From contig SSHD01000017.1 in NCBI GenBank assembly GCA_008017255.1, positions 1 through 9,680 on the forward strand: 9,680 bases of DNA, given 5' to 3'. This document shows, piece after piece, positions 1 through 6,108 of the stretch. Both the position numbers and the translations under genes were made by a program. Numbering within the stretch: position 1 is the first letter of the stretch; each line of letters begins with the position of its first letter. Source of the stretch: Acinetobacter sp. (GTDB lineage: Bacteria; Pseudomonadota; Gammaproteobacteria; Pseudomonadales; Moraxellaceae). Below the pieces are notes generated by a model. That model saw nothing but the letters and a program-made list of their open reading frames with translations. It was not told the DNA's origin and searched no databases.

Positions 1-61
1 GAATAGAACGACCACAGCTTAAATTGCCAAAACGCTCAAGCTCAATGGCTAAACATGACAT
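1..61 (-). CDS. possible 5' end of a divergent gene, cut by the window edge
   Basis: Reading the minus strand from an ATG at 61-59, 20 codons stay open to the left edge (beginning MSCLAIELERFGN). An in-frame stop at 79-77 limits the upstream extension. A divergent regulator or enzyme would be a common arrangement beside a CaiB-type gene. There is no Shine-Dalgarno sequence before the ATG and 20 codons are too few to assign a family, so this may be chance. Confidence 0.2.
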   Translation of the reverse strand, partial: MSCLAIELERFGNLSCGRSI

Positions 62-68
62 TGAGTTT
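38..68. repeat. 10-bp inverted repeat upstream of the CaiB-family gene
   Basis: Arms AAGCTCAATG (38-47) and CATTGAGTTT (59-68) pair over ten positions with one G-T mismatch, around an 11-base spacer. No T-run follows on either strand, so it does not look like a terminator. The right arm overlaps the candidate -35 of the gene at 125, which suits a regulator-binding site; that is an inference. Confidence 0.45.
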
Positions 69-89
69 AAGCATATTCAAATTTAGTAT
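61..89 (+). promoter_or_regulatory. candidate sigma70 promoter for the CaiB-family gene
   Basis: TTGAGT (61-66) and TAGTAT (84-89) are 17 bases apart. The transcript would start near 96. That leaves no usable leader for an ATG at 98 but about 29 bases for the ATG at 125, which supports the later start. The match to consensus is only moderate. Confidence 0.35.
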
Positions 90-124
90 AAAAGAAAATG
101 ACACAGCATCGAGTGAAAATAACT

Positions 125-1243
125 ATGCCAAGTGCACTAAAAGGTTTGAAAATTTTAGATTTTTCCACATTATTACCCGGCCCATTTGCCACGATGTACT
201 TGGCAGATATGGGGGCAGAGGTGATTCATGTCGAATCGCCCACCCGTCCAGATTTAGTCCGCATTATGCCGCCGTATGCCAATGGTCAAGCGACAGCACA
301 TAGTTATCTGAACCGAAATAAACAGTCCATTGCACTGGACTTAAAAGACCCTGCCAATATTGAACGGATAAAACAGAAAATATCAGAAATGGATATTGTG
401 ATTGAACAATTCCGTCCAGATGTGATGCGCCGTTTAGGTTTGGACTATGCAACTTTGGCAGAAATTAACCCACGCCTCATTTATTGTTCAATCACTGGCT
501 ATGGTCAAACTGGTGACTATAAAGACCGTGCAGGGCATGACATTAATTATTTGGCTTTGTCTGGGATTGCTGGGCATAGCGGTCGCCAAGATGGTGGGCC
601 ACCACCGCTAGGCATACAAGTTGCCGATGTTGCAGGTGGTTCTTTGCATGCGGTCATTGCTATTTTAGCGGCAGTGGTAGAACGACAACGCAGCGGGCTA
701 GGGCAATATATTGATATTTCCATGACCGATTGTGCAGTGAGTTTAAATGCGATGGCGGCTGCGGCAAGTTTGGCTGGGCAAACTGCGCAAGCACCAGAAC
801 AGGGTATTTTAAATGGCGCCAGTTTTTATGACTATTATCAAACCCGAGATGGTCGCTATTTTGCTGTGGGCAGTTTAGAACTACAATTTATGTCTGCTTT
901 GGCAGCAGCATTGGATTTGCCAATTTTAATGGCAAAAGGGGCTTCATTTGCCGTTGAAGACCGTCAAGCGGTCAAACAAGCACTACAAGAAAAATTGATT
1001 AGCCAAGACTTTGCGGTATGGCAGCAGTTGTTTCAGGGTTTAGATATTTGCGTAGAGCCAGTACTCAGCCTAGATGAAGCCTTGCATTCGCCAATGGCAA
1101 AACAACGTGGATGGGTGGTAGATGTGCCGCTGTTTGCGCAGTCGGAACAGACCGAGGCACAGTTGGCTTGTCCAATTAAATTTTCTCGTTCACAGCCGCA
1201 ATATGCCTTCATTGGGCAAGGTTTGGGTGAGGGGCAGTGGTAG
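125..1243 (+). CDS. CaiB/BaiF-family protein, probable alpha-methylacyl-CoA racemase
   Basis: A cytosolic enzyme acting on acyl-CoA thioesters. The family comprises CoA transferases and 2-methylacyl-CoA racemases. Counting from ATG 125 (372 residues), the N-terminus carries the typical LKGLKILDFSTLLPGPFAT segment. His138 sits in AGHDINY, Asp168 in VADVAGG and Glu252 in GSLELQF. These correspond to the His, Asp and Glu that mycobacterial MCR uses for proton exchange at C2, so racemase is favoured over CoA transferase. In other organisms this activity makes (S)-2-methyl branched acyl-CoAs available to beta-oxidation. The start at 125 is preferred over an in-frame ATG at 98 because GAGTGA (111-116) lies 8 bases upstream and family members begin near here. 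The length is normal and no downstream partner is on the same strand within 180 bases. The substrate cannot be read from the sequence. Confidence 0.88.
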   Translation: MPSALKGLKILDFSTLLPGPFATMYLADMGAEVIHVESPTRPDLVRIMPPYANGQATAHSYLNRNKQSIALDLKDPANIERIKQKISEMDIVIEQFRPDVMRRLGLDYATLAEINPRLIYCSITGYGQTGDYKDRAGHDINYLALSGIAGHSGRQDGGPPPLGIQVADVAGGSLHAVIAILAAVVERQRSGLGQYIDISMTDCAVSLNAMAAAASLAGQTAQAPEQGILNGASFYDYYQTRDGRYFAVGSLELQFMSALAAALDLPILMAKGASFAVEDRQAVKQALQEKLISQDFAVWQQLFQGLDICVEPVLSLDEALHSPMAKQRGWVVDVPLFAQSEQTEAQLACPIKFSRSQPQYAFIGQGLGEGQW

Positions 1244-1269
1244 TACAGCAAGTCTTAATACATACATAA

Positions 1270-1291
1270 ATGGTTAAAATATTCTAACCAT
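1270..1291. repeat. 22-bp near-perfect palindrome, operator-like
   Basis: Arms ATGGTTA (1270-1276) and TAACCAT (1285-1291) flank an inner palindrome AATATT (1278-1283), with one mismatched pair (1277/1284). It begins 27 bases after the CaiB-family stop and no T-run follows, so it is not a convincing terminator. The symmetry and length suit a dimeric repressor site for the gene at 1427, but no partner protein is visible. Confidence 0.5.
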
Positions 1292-1333
1292 AATCAATCA
1301 ATTAACATTTTGCCTAAATTTATGCTCAAAAAA

Positions 1334-1410
1334 TAGGCGTAAGCTAGAGGTAAGGGATAAGGTCGTGATGTTCTGCGGCTGAGGTGGCTAGCAAAATAAA
1401 CAAGCGCCTA
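1334..1410. repeat. nested inverted repeats directly before the 1427 gene
   Basis: Outer arms TAGGCG (1334-1339) and CGCCTA (1405-1410) enclose inner arms GCTAG (1343-1347) and CTAGC (1388-1392), in the order required for one branched stem. The right outer arm ends six bases before the Shine-Dalgarno of the gene at 1427. If transcribed, it would be a leader structure next to the ribosome site. I do not recognise a known riboswitch in the enclosed 40 bases, which are unusually G-rich for this region. Confidence 0.4.
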
Positions 1411-1415
1411 CATGC

Positions 1416-1422
1416 AAGGTGA
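1416..1422 (+). promoter_or_regulatory. ribosome binding site that sets the start at 1427
   Basis: AAGGTGA, running into TC, matches the anti-Shine-Dalgarno well and stands 4 to 6 bases before ATG 1427. It lies inside the reading frame that would start at ATG 1412, which itself has no ribosome site. The 1427 start is therefore chosen. Confidence 0.7.
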
Positions 1423-1426
1423 TCGT

Positions 1427-1846
1427 ATGAATCCATCAATTTCAAGATCTGGGCTGAGAACCTTGACGGTACCCGTACTTGCCGTAATGGCAGTGTTTTC
1501 GGTACTGGGTGGTATTTGGTTGACGACCGTGACGGGTGTGTATTATGTCGTGGTTGGTGCGCTATTTTTATTGGTGGCGGTACAACTCTATAAACGTGCT
1601 ACTGGCCCGCTCTGGGTGTACGCAGCGCTCATGCTCGGCAGTATTGTGTGGAGTGTGTGGGAAGTTGGTTTCAACTTTTGGGCGCTTGCGCCACGGCTTA
1701 CTTTTTTAGCGCTGTTCGGTTTGTGGTTGTTAGTTCCTGCTATTACACGAGGAATGGGCAACTTAAAATGGAGTAAATTGTGTTTAGCTATAACCTTAGT
1801 GTTAACACTAATTGTGTTGAGCTATAGCTATATTTACCAAGTTTAA
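1427..1846 (+). CDS. stand-alone membrane domain related to the N-terminus of PQQ glucose dehydrogenase
   Basis: A 139-residue inner-membrane protein with five hydrophobic segments at about 14-33, 36-55, 61-82, 89-107 and 116-137. Residues 61-104 (PLWVYAALMLG, then VWEVGFNFWAL and PRLTFLALFGLWLL) closely match helices 3 and 4 of the membrane anchor of E. coli Gcd, the quinoprotein glucose dehydrogenase. In Gcd this anchor holds the periplasmic PQQ beta-propeller and interacts with ubiquinone. Here the frame ends right after the fifth helix with TAA, and the next 148 bases show no continuation in any frame. The gene is therefore either a genuine single-domain protein or an old remnant; the clean ends and good ribosome site favour the former. 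Product tables may label it glucose dehydrogenase, but it cannot be the enzyme by itself. It may help a dehydrogenase or quinone-linked system encoded elsewhere, which is unproven. Confidence 0.8.
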   Translation: MNPSISRSGLRTLTVPVLAVMAVFSVLGGIWLTTVTGVYYVVVGALFLLVAVQLYKRATGPLWVYAALMLGSIVWSVWEVGFNFWALAPRLTFLALFGLWLLVPAITRGMGNLKWSKLCLAITLVLTLIVLSYSYIYQV

Positions 1847-1867
1847 TTGATGTTTTGTGTGGGAAAA

Positions 1868-1959
1868 AGCATAACCAGTGCGCCGTTAGGCTTATCAATA
1901 AAATCGTTATTAAATATGCAAAAAAAGCATTTTATTGATGGATGAAAGCTGGTTATGCT
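1868..1959. repeat. nested pair of perfect 11-bp inverted repeats upstream of cysI
   Basis: Outer arms AGCATAACCAG (1868-1878) and CTGGTTATGCT (1949-1959) are exact complements. Inner arms ATCAATAAAAT (1894-1904) and ATTTTATTGAT (1929-1939) are also exact. The innermost loop is 24 bases; the spacers between arms are 15 and 9 bases. No T-run follows, so this is not an ordinary terminator of the 1427 gene. It fills most of the gap before cysI and ends 10 bases before that gene's likely -10 box, which suits paired regulator sites or a small palindromic repeat element. Confidence 0.6.
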
Positions 1960-1969
1960 ATCCGCCTTT

Positions 1970-1975
1970 TATAAT
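1970..1975 (+). promoter_or_regulatory. candidate -10 box of the cysI operon
   Basis: TATAAT is a perfect -10 hexamer, 20 bases before the cysI ATG. No good -35 lies 16-18 bases upstream (AAGCTGG region), as expected for an activator-dependent promoter; in related bacteria sulfur genes are activated by the LysR-type protein CysB. A transcript starting near 1982 would have a leader of only about 13 bases and no Shine-Dalgarno. Confidence 0.4.
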
Positions 1976-1994
1976 GAATGACTAACCATACGCC

Positions 1995-3638
1995 ATGTAT
2001 TTATATACGGATTTCGATCAACAACTGTTAAACCAACGTGTAGCGCAGTTTCGCGATCAAACAGAACGCTATTTAGCCGGAAAATTGAGCGAAGACGAAT
2101 ATCGCCCATTACGTTTGCAAAATGGTTTATACGTGCAACGTTATGCGCCGATGCTCCGTATTGCTGTGCCTTATGGCCTAATGAATACCAAACAACTTAG
2201 AAAAATTGCCGCATTGGCAACCGAGTACGATCGTGGTTATGCCCATGTATCTACTCGACAAAACATTCAAATGAACTGGTCGGCGTTGCAAGATATTCCA
2301 GAAATGTTGGCAGAGCTTGCAACCGTGCAAATGCACGCCATTCAAACATCAGGTAACTGTATTCGTAATACCACGACTGACCAGTTTGCCGGTGTAGTTG
2401 CAGGTGAAATTGCCGACCCACGTCCAACTTGTGAACTTATTCGCCAGTGGAGTACCTTCCATCCAGAATTCGCTTTCTTGCCACGTAAGTTTAAAATTGC
2501 AGTTTCGGCTTTGGAAGAAAAAGATCGTGCAGCAACTGCATTCCATGATATTGGGGTGTATATCGTACGCAACGCTGCGGGCGAAATGGGCTATAAAATT
2601 ATGGTTGGCGGCGGCTTAGGTCGTACCCCAATCATTGGTAGCGTGATTCGTGAGTTTTTACCACGTGAAGACCTAATTGCTTATCTTGAAGCGACTTTGC
2701 GGGTGTATAACTTGCACGGCCGTCGTGATAACAAATACAAAGCACGTATTAAGATTTTGGTGAAAGCATTAACACCACAGGTATTTGCCGAAAAAGTTGA
2801 AGCCGAATTTGAACACACACGTGAAGCATTGAAGATTCAGCCTGAGATCTTGAAAAAATTAGATGAAGAATTCACGCCATTTGCATATCAAGATTTAGCC
2901 GACCAAGACTTTAGTGCCTTATTTGCCGAGTACCCGAAATTCAAACAATGGTACAACGTCAATACCAATGCGCACAAAGTCAAAGGCTATCGTATCGTGA
3001 CGATTTCTTTGAAACGTGCTGGTGTTGCACCGGGTGATATGACTTCTGAAGAAATGAACTTGATTGCCGACTTGGCAGATCAATACACTTTCGGTGAGTT
3101 CCGTACCACCCATGAGCAAAATATTGCACTGGTCGATGTCGCACAACAAGACCTATTTGCGTTGTGGCAAACCTTAGATCAACACAATATGGCACGTGCG
3201 CATATTGGTTTTATTACCGATATTATTTGCTGTCCGGGTGGGGACTTCTGTTCATTGGCAAATGCCAAATCGATTCCAATTTCAGAAGCCATCAGTCGCC
3301 GTTTTGAAGACTTAGATACTATTTACAACTTGGGCGAGTTAGACCTCAATATTTCAGGTTGTATGAATGCCTGTGGTCACCACCATGTCGGCAATATCGG
3401 TATTTTGGGTGTAGATAAAAAGGGCGCAGAATTCTATCAAATTACCTTAGGGGGGCATGCCGACCATGACGCATCTCTGGGTGATATTTTAGGCCCTTCG
3501 TTTGCCGCCGATGTCGTACCAGACGTGATTGAAGAAATTTTAAATACTTACCTCGACTTGCGTACTGAAGGCGAGCGTTTTATTGATACTTATCGCCGTG
3601 TCGGCATTCAACCATTTAAGGAGCGTGCTTATGCTTAA
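1995..3638 (+). CDS. cysI: assimilatory sulfite reductase, siroheme/[4Fe-4S] hemoprotein
   Basis: Reduces sulfite to sulfide with six electrons in cysteine biosynthesis, in the cytoplasm. It has 547 residues with the two pseudo-symmetric nitrite/sulfite reductase halves. The four cluster and siroheme ligands are visible: Cys413 and Cys419 in CPGGDFC, and Cys456 and Cys460 in GCMNAC. Active-site basic residues also fit the family: Arg88 in STRQNIQ, Arg124 in NCIRNT, and Lys165 and Lys167 in LPRKFK. The length and the downstream DUF934 gene match the Pseudomonas-type CysI, not the enterobacterial one, which works with the flavoprotein CysJ. No cysJ is in the window, so the electron donor is open. 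The start at 1995 is supported by the usual MYLYTDFDQQ beginning. An in-frame ATG at 1974 runs into a stop after three codons. Ferredoxin-dependent nitrite reductases share the fold; sulfite is favoured by context. Confidence 0.9.
   Translation: MYLYTDFDQQLLNQRVAQFRDQTERYLAGKLSEDEYRPLRLQNGLYVQRYAPMLRIAVPYGLMNTKQLRKIAALATEYDRGYAHVSTRQNIQMNWSALQDIPEMLAELATVQMHAIQTSGNCIRNTTTDQFAGVVAGEIADPRPTCELIRQWSTFHPEFAFLPRKFKIAVSALEEKDRAATAFHDIGVYIVRNAAGEMGYKIMVGGGLGRTPIIGSVIREFLPREDLIAYLEATLRVYNLHGRRDNKYKARIKILVKALTPQVFAEKVEAEFEHTREALKIQPEILKKLDEEFTPFAYQDLADQDFSALFAEYPKFKQWYNVNTNAHKVKGYRIVTISLKRAGVAPGDMTSEEMNLIADLADQYTFGEFRTTHEQNIALVDVAQQDLFALWQTLDQHNMARAHIGFITDIICCPGGDFCSLANAKSIPISEAISRRFEDLDTIYNLGELDLNISGCMNACGHHHVGNIGILGVDKKGAEFYQITLGGHADHDASLGDILGPSFAADVVPDVIEEILNTYLDLRTEGERFIDTYRRVGIQPFKERAYA
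3618..3623 (+). promoter_or_regulatory. ribosome binding site of the DUF934 gene, inside cysI
   Basis: AAGGAG stands 7 bases before ATG 3631 and lies within the last codons of cysI. It decides the start of the second gene against an in-frame ATG at 3583, which lies deep in cysI and has no such signal. The arrangement implies translational coupling. Confidence 0.8.
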
Positions 3639-4119
3639 TACCATGCGACAAGTACTTTCTAAAGATGGTGCAATTACAGACAATAGCTATCAATTGATTG
3701 CAGAAGATGGTGTGATTCCACAGGGTGATGTTGTGGTTACCACAGCACAACTTGAGCAATTGGCCAATATACAAGGCAAAAAAGCATTGTACTTAACGGC
3801 CAATGATTCACCTGAAATCAATCAATTTCCATTGCATGAATTAGATGCAATTTTTATTGAATTTGCGGGCTTTGGTGATGGTCGTGGTTATTCTTTTGCG
3901 ACCTTATTGCGCCGTCAAGGTTATCAAGGCGAATTACGTGCCGTTGGCGATGTATTTAAAGATGTATTGAATTATCTCATGCGTTCGGGCTTTGATAGTT
4001 TCGTGATTAAAGATGGCAAGGATATTCAAGAAGCGGCAGCAGGTCTGCAAGACTTTACGAATCCTTACCAAGCTTCAACTGCTGTGCTGCAAGCCAGATA
4101 CCAAACAGGCAGTGCATAA
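3631..4119 (+). CDS. DUF934 family protein linked to CysI
   Basis: 162 residues, soluble, with no signal peptide or membrane segment. It belongs to DUF934, a family of unknown biochemical role usually encoded next to a Pseudomonas-type cysI. The conserved core is clear: DAIFIEFAGFGDGRGYSFA (residues 71-89), then LLRRQGYQGELRAVGDVFKD and a later LMRSGFDSF. The start at 3631 overlaps the cysI stop by 8 bases and has a strong ribosome site, so both proteins are probably made from one mRNA in linked amounts. A role in electron delivery to, or maturation of, sulfite reductase is the natural inference because no flavoprotein subunit is present, but no cofactor motif is visible: there is no CxxC cluster and no Rossmann GxGxxG. 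A terminator follows 12 bases after the stop. Confidence 0.87.
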   Translation: MLNTMRQVLSKDGAITDNSYQLIAEDGVIPQGDVVVTTAQLEQLANIQGKKALYLTANDSPEINQFPLHELDAIFIEFAGFGDGRGYSFATLLRRQGYQGELRAVGDVFKDVLNYLMRSGFDSFVIKDGKDIQEAAAGLQDFTNPYQASTAVLQARYQTGSA

Positions 4120-4131
4120 GTTTTCTGCAAT

Positions 4132-4161
4132 AAAAAAGCTGAACCCTAGTTCAGCTTTTTT
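4132..4161. terminator. rho-independent terminator after cysI-DUF934
   Basis: The stem AGCTGAAC (4137-4144) and GTTCAGCT (4149-4156) has a 4-base loop CCTA, with A6 before and T6 after. It is symmetric, so it can also end minus-strand transcription of the VOC gene, whose stop is 43 bases away. Strong. Confidence 0.92.
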
Positions 4162-4203
4162 ATGCGCAAAAGAATAAACGATGACTTGTTTTTGATGGTG
4201 TAT

Positions 4204-4644
4204 TTATCCCTCAAGCTGGCAATTCACCATCCATTTCACCCCAAACTGGTCGGTAAAAGCACCATATAGTGCACCCCAAAAGGTTTTCTCCAATGGCATT
4301 TCAATATGACCATGTACCGAAAGTTGGTTAAACAGGCGGCGCGCCTCGTTTTCCTCATTTTCAAGATTAATCGCAATATAATGGTTATTGCCCTGGGTAA
4401 ATACGCTATTGGGCACACAAAACTGATCTACCACGTCAGACCCCATCAGTACTGCACTTTCAGTAATGGGTAAAGATACGTGTAGAATTAAACTTTTATC
4501 GACTTCAGAAAGGTTAGCACCCTCTGCCGGCGGCATATCGCCATAGCGGCTAAGGACTGAAAACTCACCACCAAACACAGACTGATAGAAAAGAAAAGCT
4601 TGTTCGGTTTGACCTTTGAAATTGAGATAATGATTGAGTTGCAT
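4204..4644 (-). CDS. VOC superfamily protein, PhnB-like
   Basis: 146 residues. It belongs to the PhnB-like branch of the vicinal oxygen chelate superfamily (glyoxalase/bleomycin-resistance fold); database names such as 3-demethylubiquinone methyltransferase-like are historical. Visible family features are LNHYLNFKGQTEQAFLFYQSVFGG at residues 3-26, split by the usual helix, and the C-terminal block KTFWGALYGAFTDQFGV followed by KWMVNC (120-142). The protein is cytosolic, probably a dimer with a small-molecule or metal site. The substrate is unknown, and the family as a whole is poorly characterised. A weak ribosome site (GGAT, 7 bases upstream) precedes the ATG. It appears to be a single-gene unit between the terminator at 4132 and the one at 4732. 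Confidence 0.85.
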   Translation of the reverse strand: MQLNHYLNFKGQTEQAFLFYQSVFGGEFSVLSRYGDMPPAEGANLSEVDKSLILHVSLPITESAVLMGSDVVDQFCVPNSVFTQGNNHYIAINLENEENEARRLFNQLSVHGHIEMPLEKTFWGALYGAFTDQFGVKWMVNCQLEG

Positions 4645-4731
4645 TGTATTTATCCAGATTATTTTTTATTCAAACTCTACCTTAGCGAGCTTTAAGCGCA
4701 CTGTGGATTATTTTTTTGTAAGTATAGATAG

Positions 4732-4760
4732 CAAAAATCCTGCATTCAGCAGGATTTTTG
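4732..4760. terminator. rho-independent terminator after the thiolase gene
   Basis: A perfect 12-bp stem, CAAAAATCCTGC (4732-4743) with GCAGGATTTTTG (4749-4760), has a 5-base loop. Read on the minus strand it lies 61 bases past the thiolase stop and ends in a T-run. It separates the thiolase from the VOC gene. Confidence 0.85.
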
Positions 4761-4769
4761 TTTACAACC

Positions 4770-4806
4770 CTCACTTTCGCAAAGGGTGAGCTGCGGTTAT
4801 AGCAGC
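4770..4806 (-). other. two hairpins in the thiolase 3' untranslated region
   Basis: Between the thiolase stop and its terminator lie two complementary pairs: GCTGC (4790-4794) with GCAGC (4802-4806), and CTCAC (4770-4774) with GTGAG (4786-4790). They share one base, so they may be adjacent or alternative stems. With the terminator this gives a structured 3' UTR of about 90 bases. The stems are short and the function is unknown. Confidence 0.35.
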
Positions 4807-4820
4807 GCAAGGAGGGAGTT

Positions 4821-5996
4821 TTAAATCAATTCAATCGCAACCGCAGTGGCTTCACCGCCACCAATACACAATGCAGCAATACCTTTCTTGCCGCCTGTAC
4901 GTTTGAGTGCATGAATCAACGTCAAAATAATACGTGAACCAGTAGAACCAACAGGGTGACCCAATGCACAAGCACCACCATTGATATTTACTTTTTCAGC
5001 GTCTAACTTGAAATCATCAATTGGGCACATGGTGACCATGGCAAATGCTTCGTTAATTTCCCAAAGATCAACCTCTTGTGCATCCCAACCAGCTTTTTTC
5101 AACACTTTTTCAATTGCACCCACAGGCGCAATAGTAAATTCAGAAGGGTGCTGCGAGTTAGATGCGGTTGAAACAATTTTCGCCAATGGTTGTAAGCCAC
5201 GTTGTGCTGCAACATCGCTAGAGGTTAAAACTAATGCCGATGCGCCGTCAGAAATTGAGCTGGCATTGGCAGCAGTAATGGTACCGTCTTTGGCAAATGC
5301 AGGCTTTAAGGTTGGAATTTTATCCAATTTTGCATTTAAAGGTTGTTCATCTTGATCGACAACCACATCGCCTTTACGTGTTGCAACGTTTACCGCAACA
5401 ATTTCATCTTTAAAGTAACCTTGGGTAATGGCAGTTTGCGCACGTTTTAATGAGCGAATCGCAAAATCATCCATTTGTTCTCGGCTATAGCTGCGTTTAT
5501 TTGCCATGTCTTGTGCAAATGAACCCATTAAACGGCCTGTTTCAGCATCTTCTAAGCCATCAAGGAACATATGATCTTTGATTTCACCATGACCCATGCG
5601 GTAACCGGCACGTGCTTTCGGTAAAACATAAGGGGCATTGGTCATTGACTCCATACCGCCTGCAACCACAATAGCAGCGCTACCAGCTTTAATCATGTCA
5701 GCAGCTTGCATGACAGCTTTCATGCCTGAACCACATAATTTGTTAATGGTGACTGCGCCAGTTGAGTCCGGTAAACCTGCTTTACGCATCGCTTGGCGTG
5801 CAGGGCCTTGCTTTAAGCCAGCTGGTAAAACACAACCCATGATGACTTCTTCAACGTCTGTTGGTTGTAAGCCTGAACGCGCAATCGCTTCTTTAATAGT
5901 CACTGCGCCAAGTTCTGGTGCGGTCACGCTTGATAAAGCACCTTGAAAGCCGCCCATAGCGGTACGTGCACCATTGACAATTACGATGTCAGTCAT
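4821..5996 (-). CDS. acetyl-CoA acetyltransferase (thiolase II type)
   Basis: Condenses two acetyl-CoA to acetoacetyl-CoA, or runs the reverse thiolysis, in the cytoplasm. The 391 residues are full length for the family. Catalytic residues are in place: Cys88 in INKLCGSGMKA (acyl carrier), Asn315 in NEAFA, His347 in GGACALGHPVGSTGSR and Cys377 in ALCIGGGEA (general base). The GGMESM segment at 113-118 is also typical. The C-terminal motif reads GGGEAT where many bacterial thiolases have GGGQG; mitochondrial ACAT1 also varies here, so activity is expected. The ribosome site GGAG is 7 bases before the ATG at 5994-5996. It is monocistronic with its own terminator. Possible roles are ketone body or acetoacetate use, leucine or fatty acid breakdown, or the PhaA step of polyhydroxyalkanoate synthesis. 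No atoDA, hmgCL or phaBC neighbour is present, so the pathway and symbol (atoB or phaA) are left open. Confidence 0.92.
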   Translation of the reverse strand: MTDIVIVNGARTAMGGFQGALSSVTAPELGAVTIKEAIARSGLQPTDVEEVIMGCVLPAGLKQGPARQAMRKAGLPDSTGAVTINKLCGSGMKAVMQAADMIKAGSAAIVVAGGMESMTNAPYVLPKARAGYRMGHGEIKDHMFLDGLEDAETGRLMGSFAQDMANKRSYSREQMDDFAIRSLKRAQTAITQGYFKDEIVAVNVATRKGDVVVDQDEQPLNAKLDKIPTLKPAFAKDGTITAANASSISDGASALVLTSSDVAAQRGLQPLAKIVSTASNSQHPSEFTIAPVGAIEKVLKKAGWDAQEVDLWEINEAFAMVTMCPIDDFKLDAEKVNINGGACALGHPVGSTGSRIILTLIHALKRTGGKKGIAALCIGGGEATAVAIELI

Positions 5997-6108
5997 TGTG
6001 TGTCTCCAAACTTAATTATTTACAAAGAATGTTCAAAACCCATGCAGTATAGTAAAAAACCACACTGAAAAAAGCATTTTACTGGTGAATTGCTAGACTG
6101 AGGAGTTT

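Noticed and set aside
98..124. ATG at 98 as start of the CaiB-family gene
   Set aside because: It has no ribosome site, lies at the predicted transcription start and adds nine residues that do not belong to the family's usual N-terminus; ATG 125 has GAGTGA at 8 bases.
1412..1426. ATG at 1412 as start of the membrane-protein gene
   Set aside because: The strong ribosome site AAGGTGA lies inside these five codons and serves ATG 1427.
1868..1959. Interpretation as a transposable MITE
   Set aside because: No flanking target-site duplication is visible and only one copy is in the window; kept as an unexplained inverted repeat.
2342..3195. Several 65-76 codon minus- and plus-strand frames inside cysI
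   Set aside because: They overlap a fully supported gene in other frames and show no independent start signals or domain content.
3583..3630. Earlier in-frame ATG for the DUF934 gene
   Set aside because: It would extend 56 bases into cysI without a ribosome site; DUF934 proteins are about 160 residues, matching ATG 3631.
4981..5355. Plus-strand open frame of 124 codons antisense to the thiolase (and another at 5638-5946)
   Set aside because: Mirror frames of a GC-patterned coding gene, without ribosome sites or recognisable protein features.
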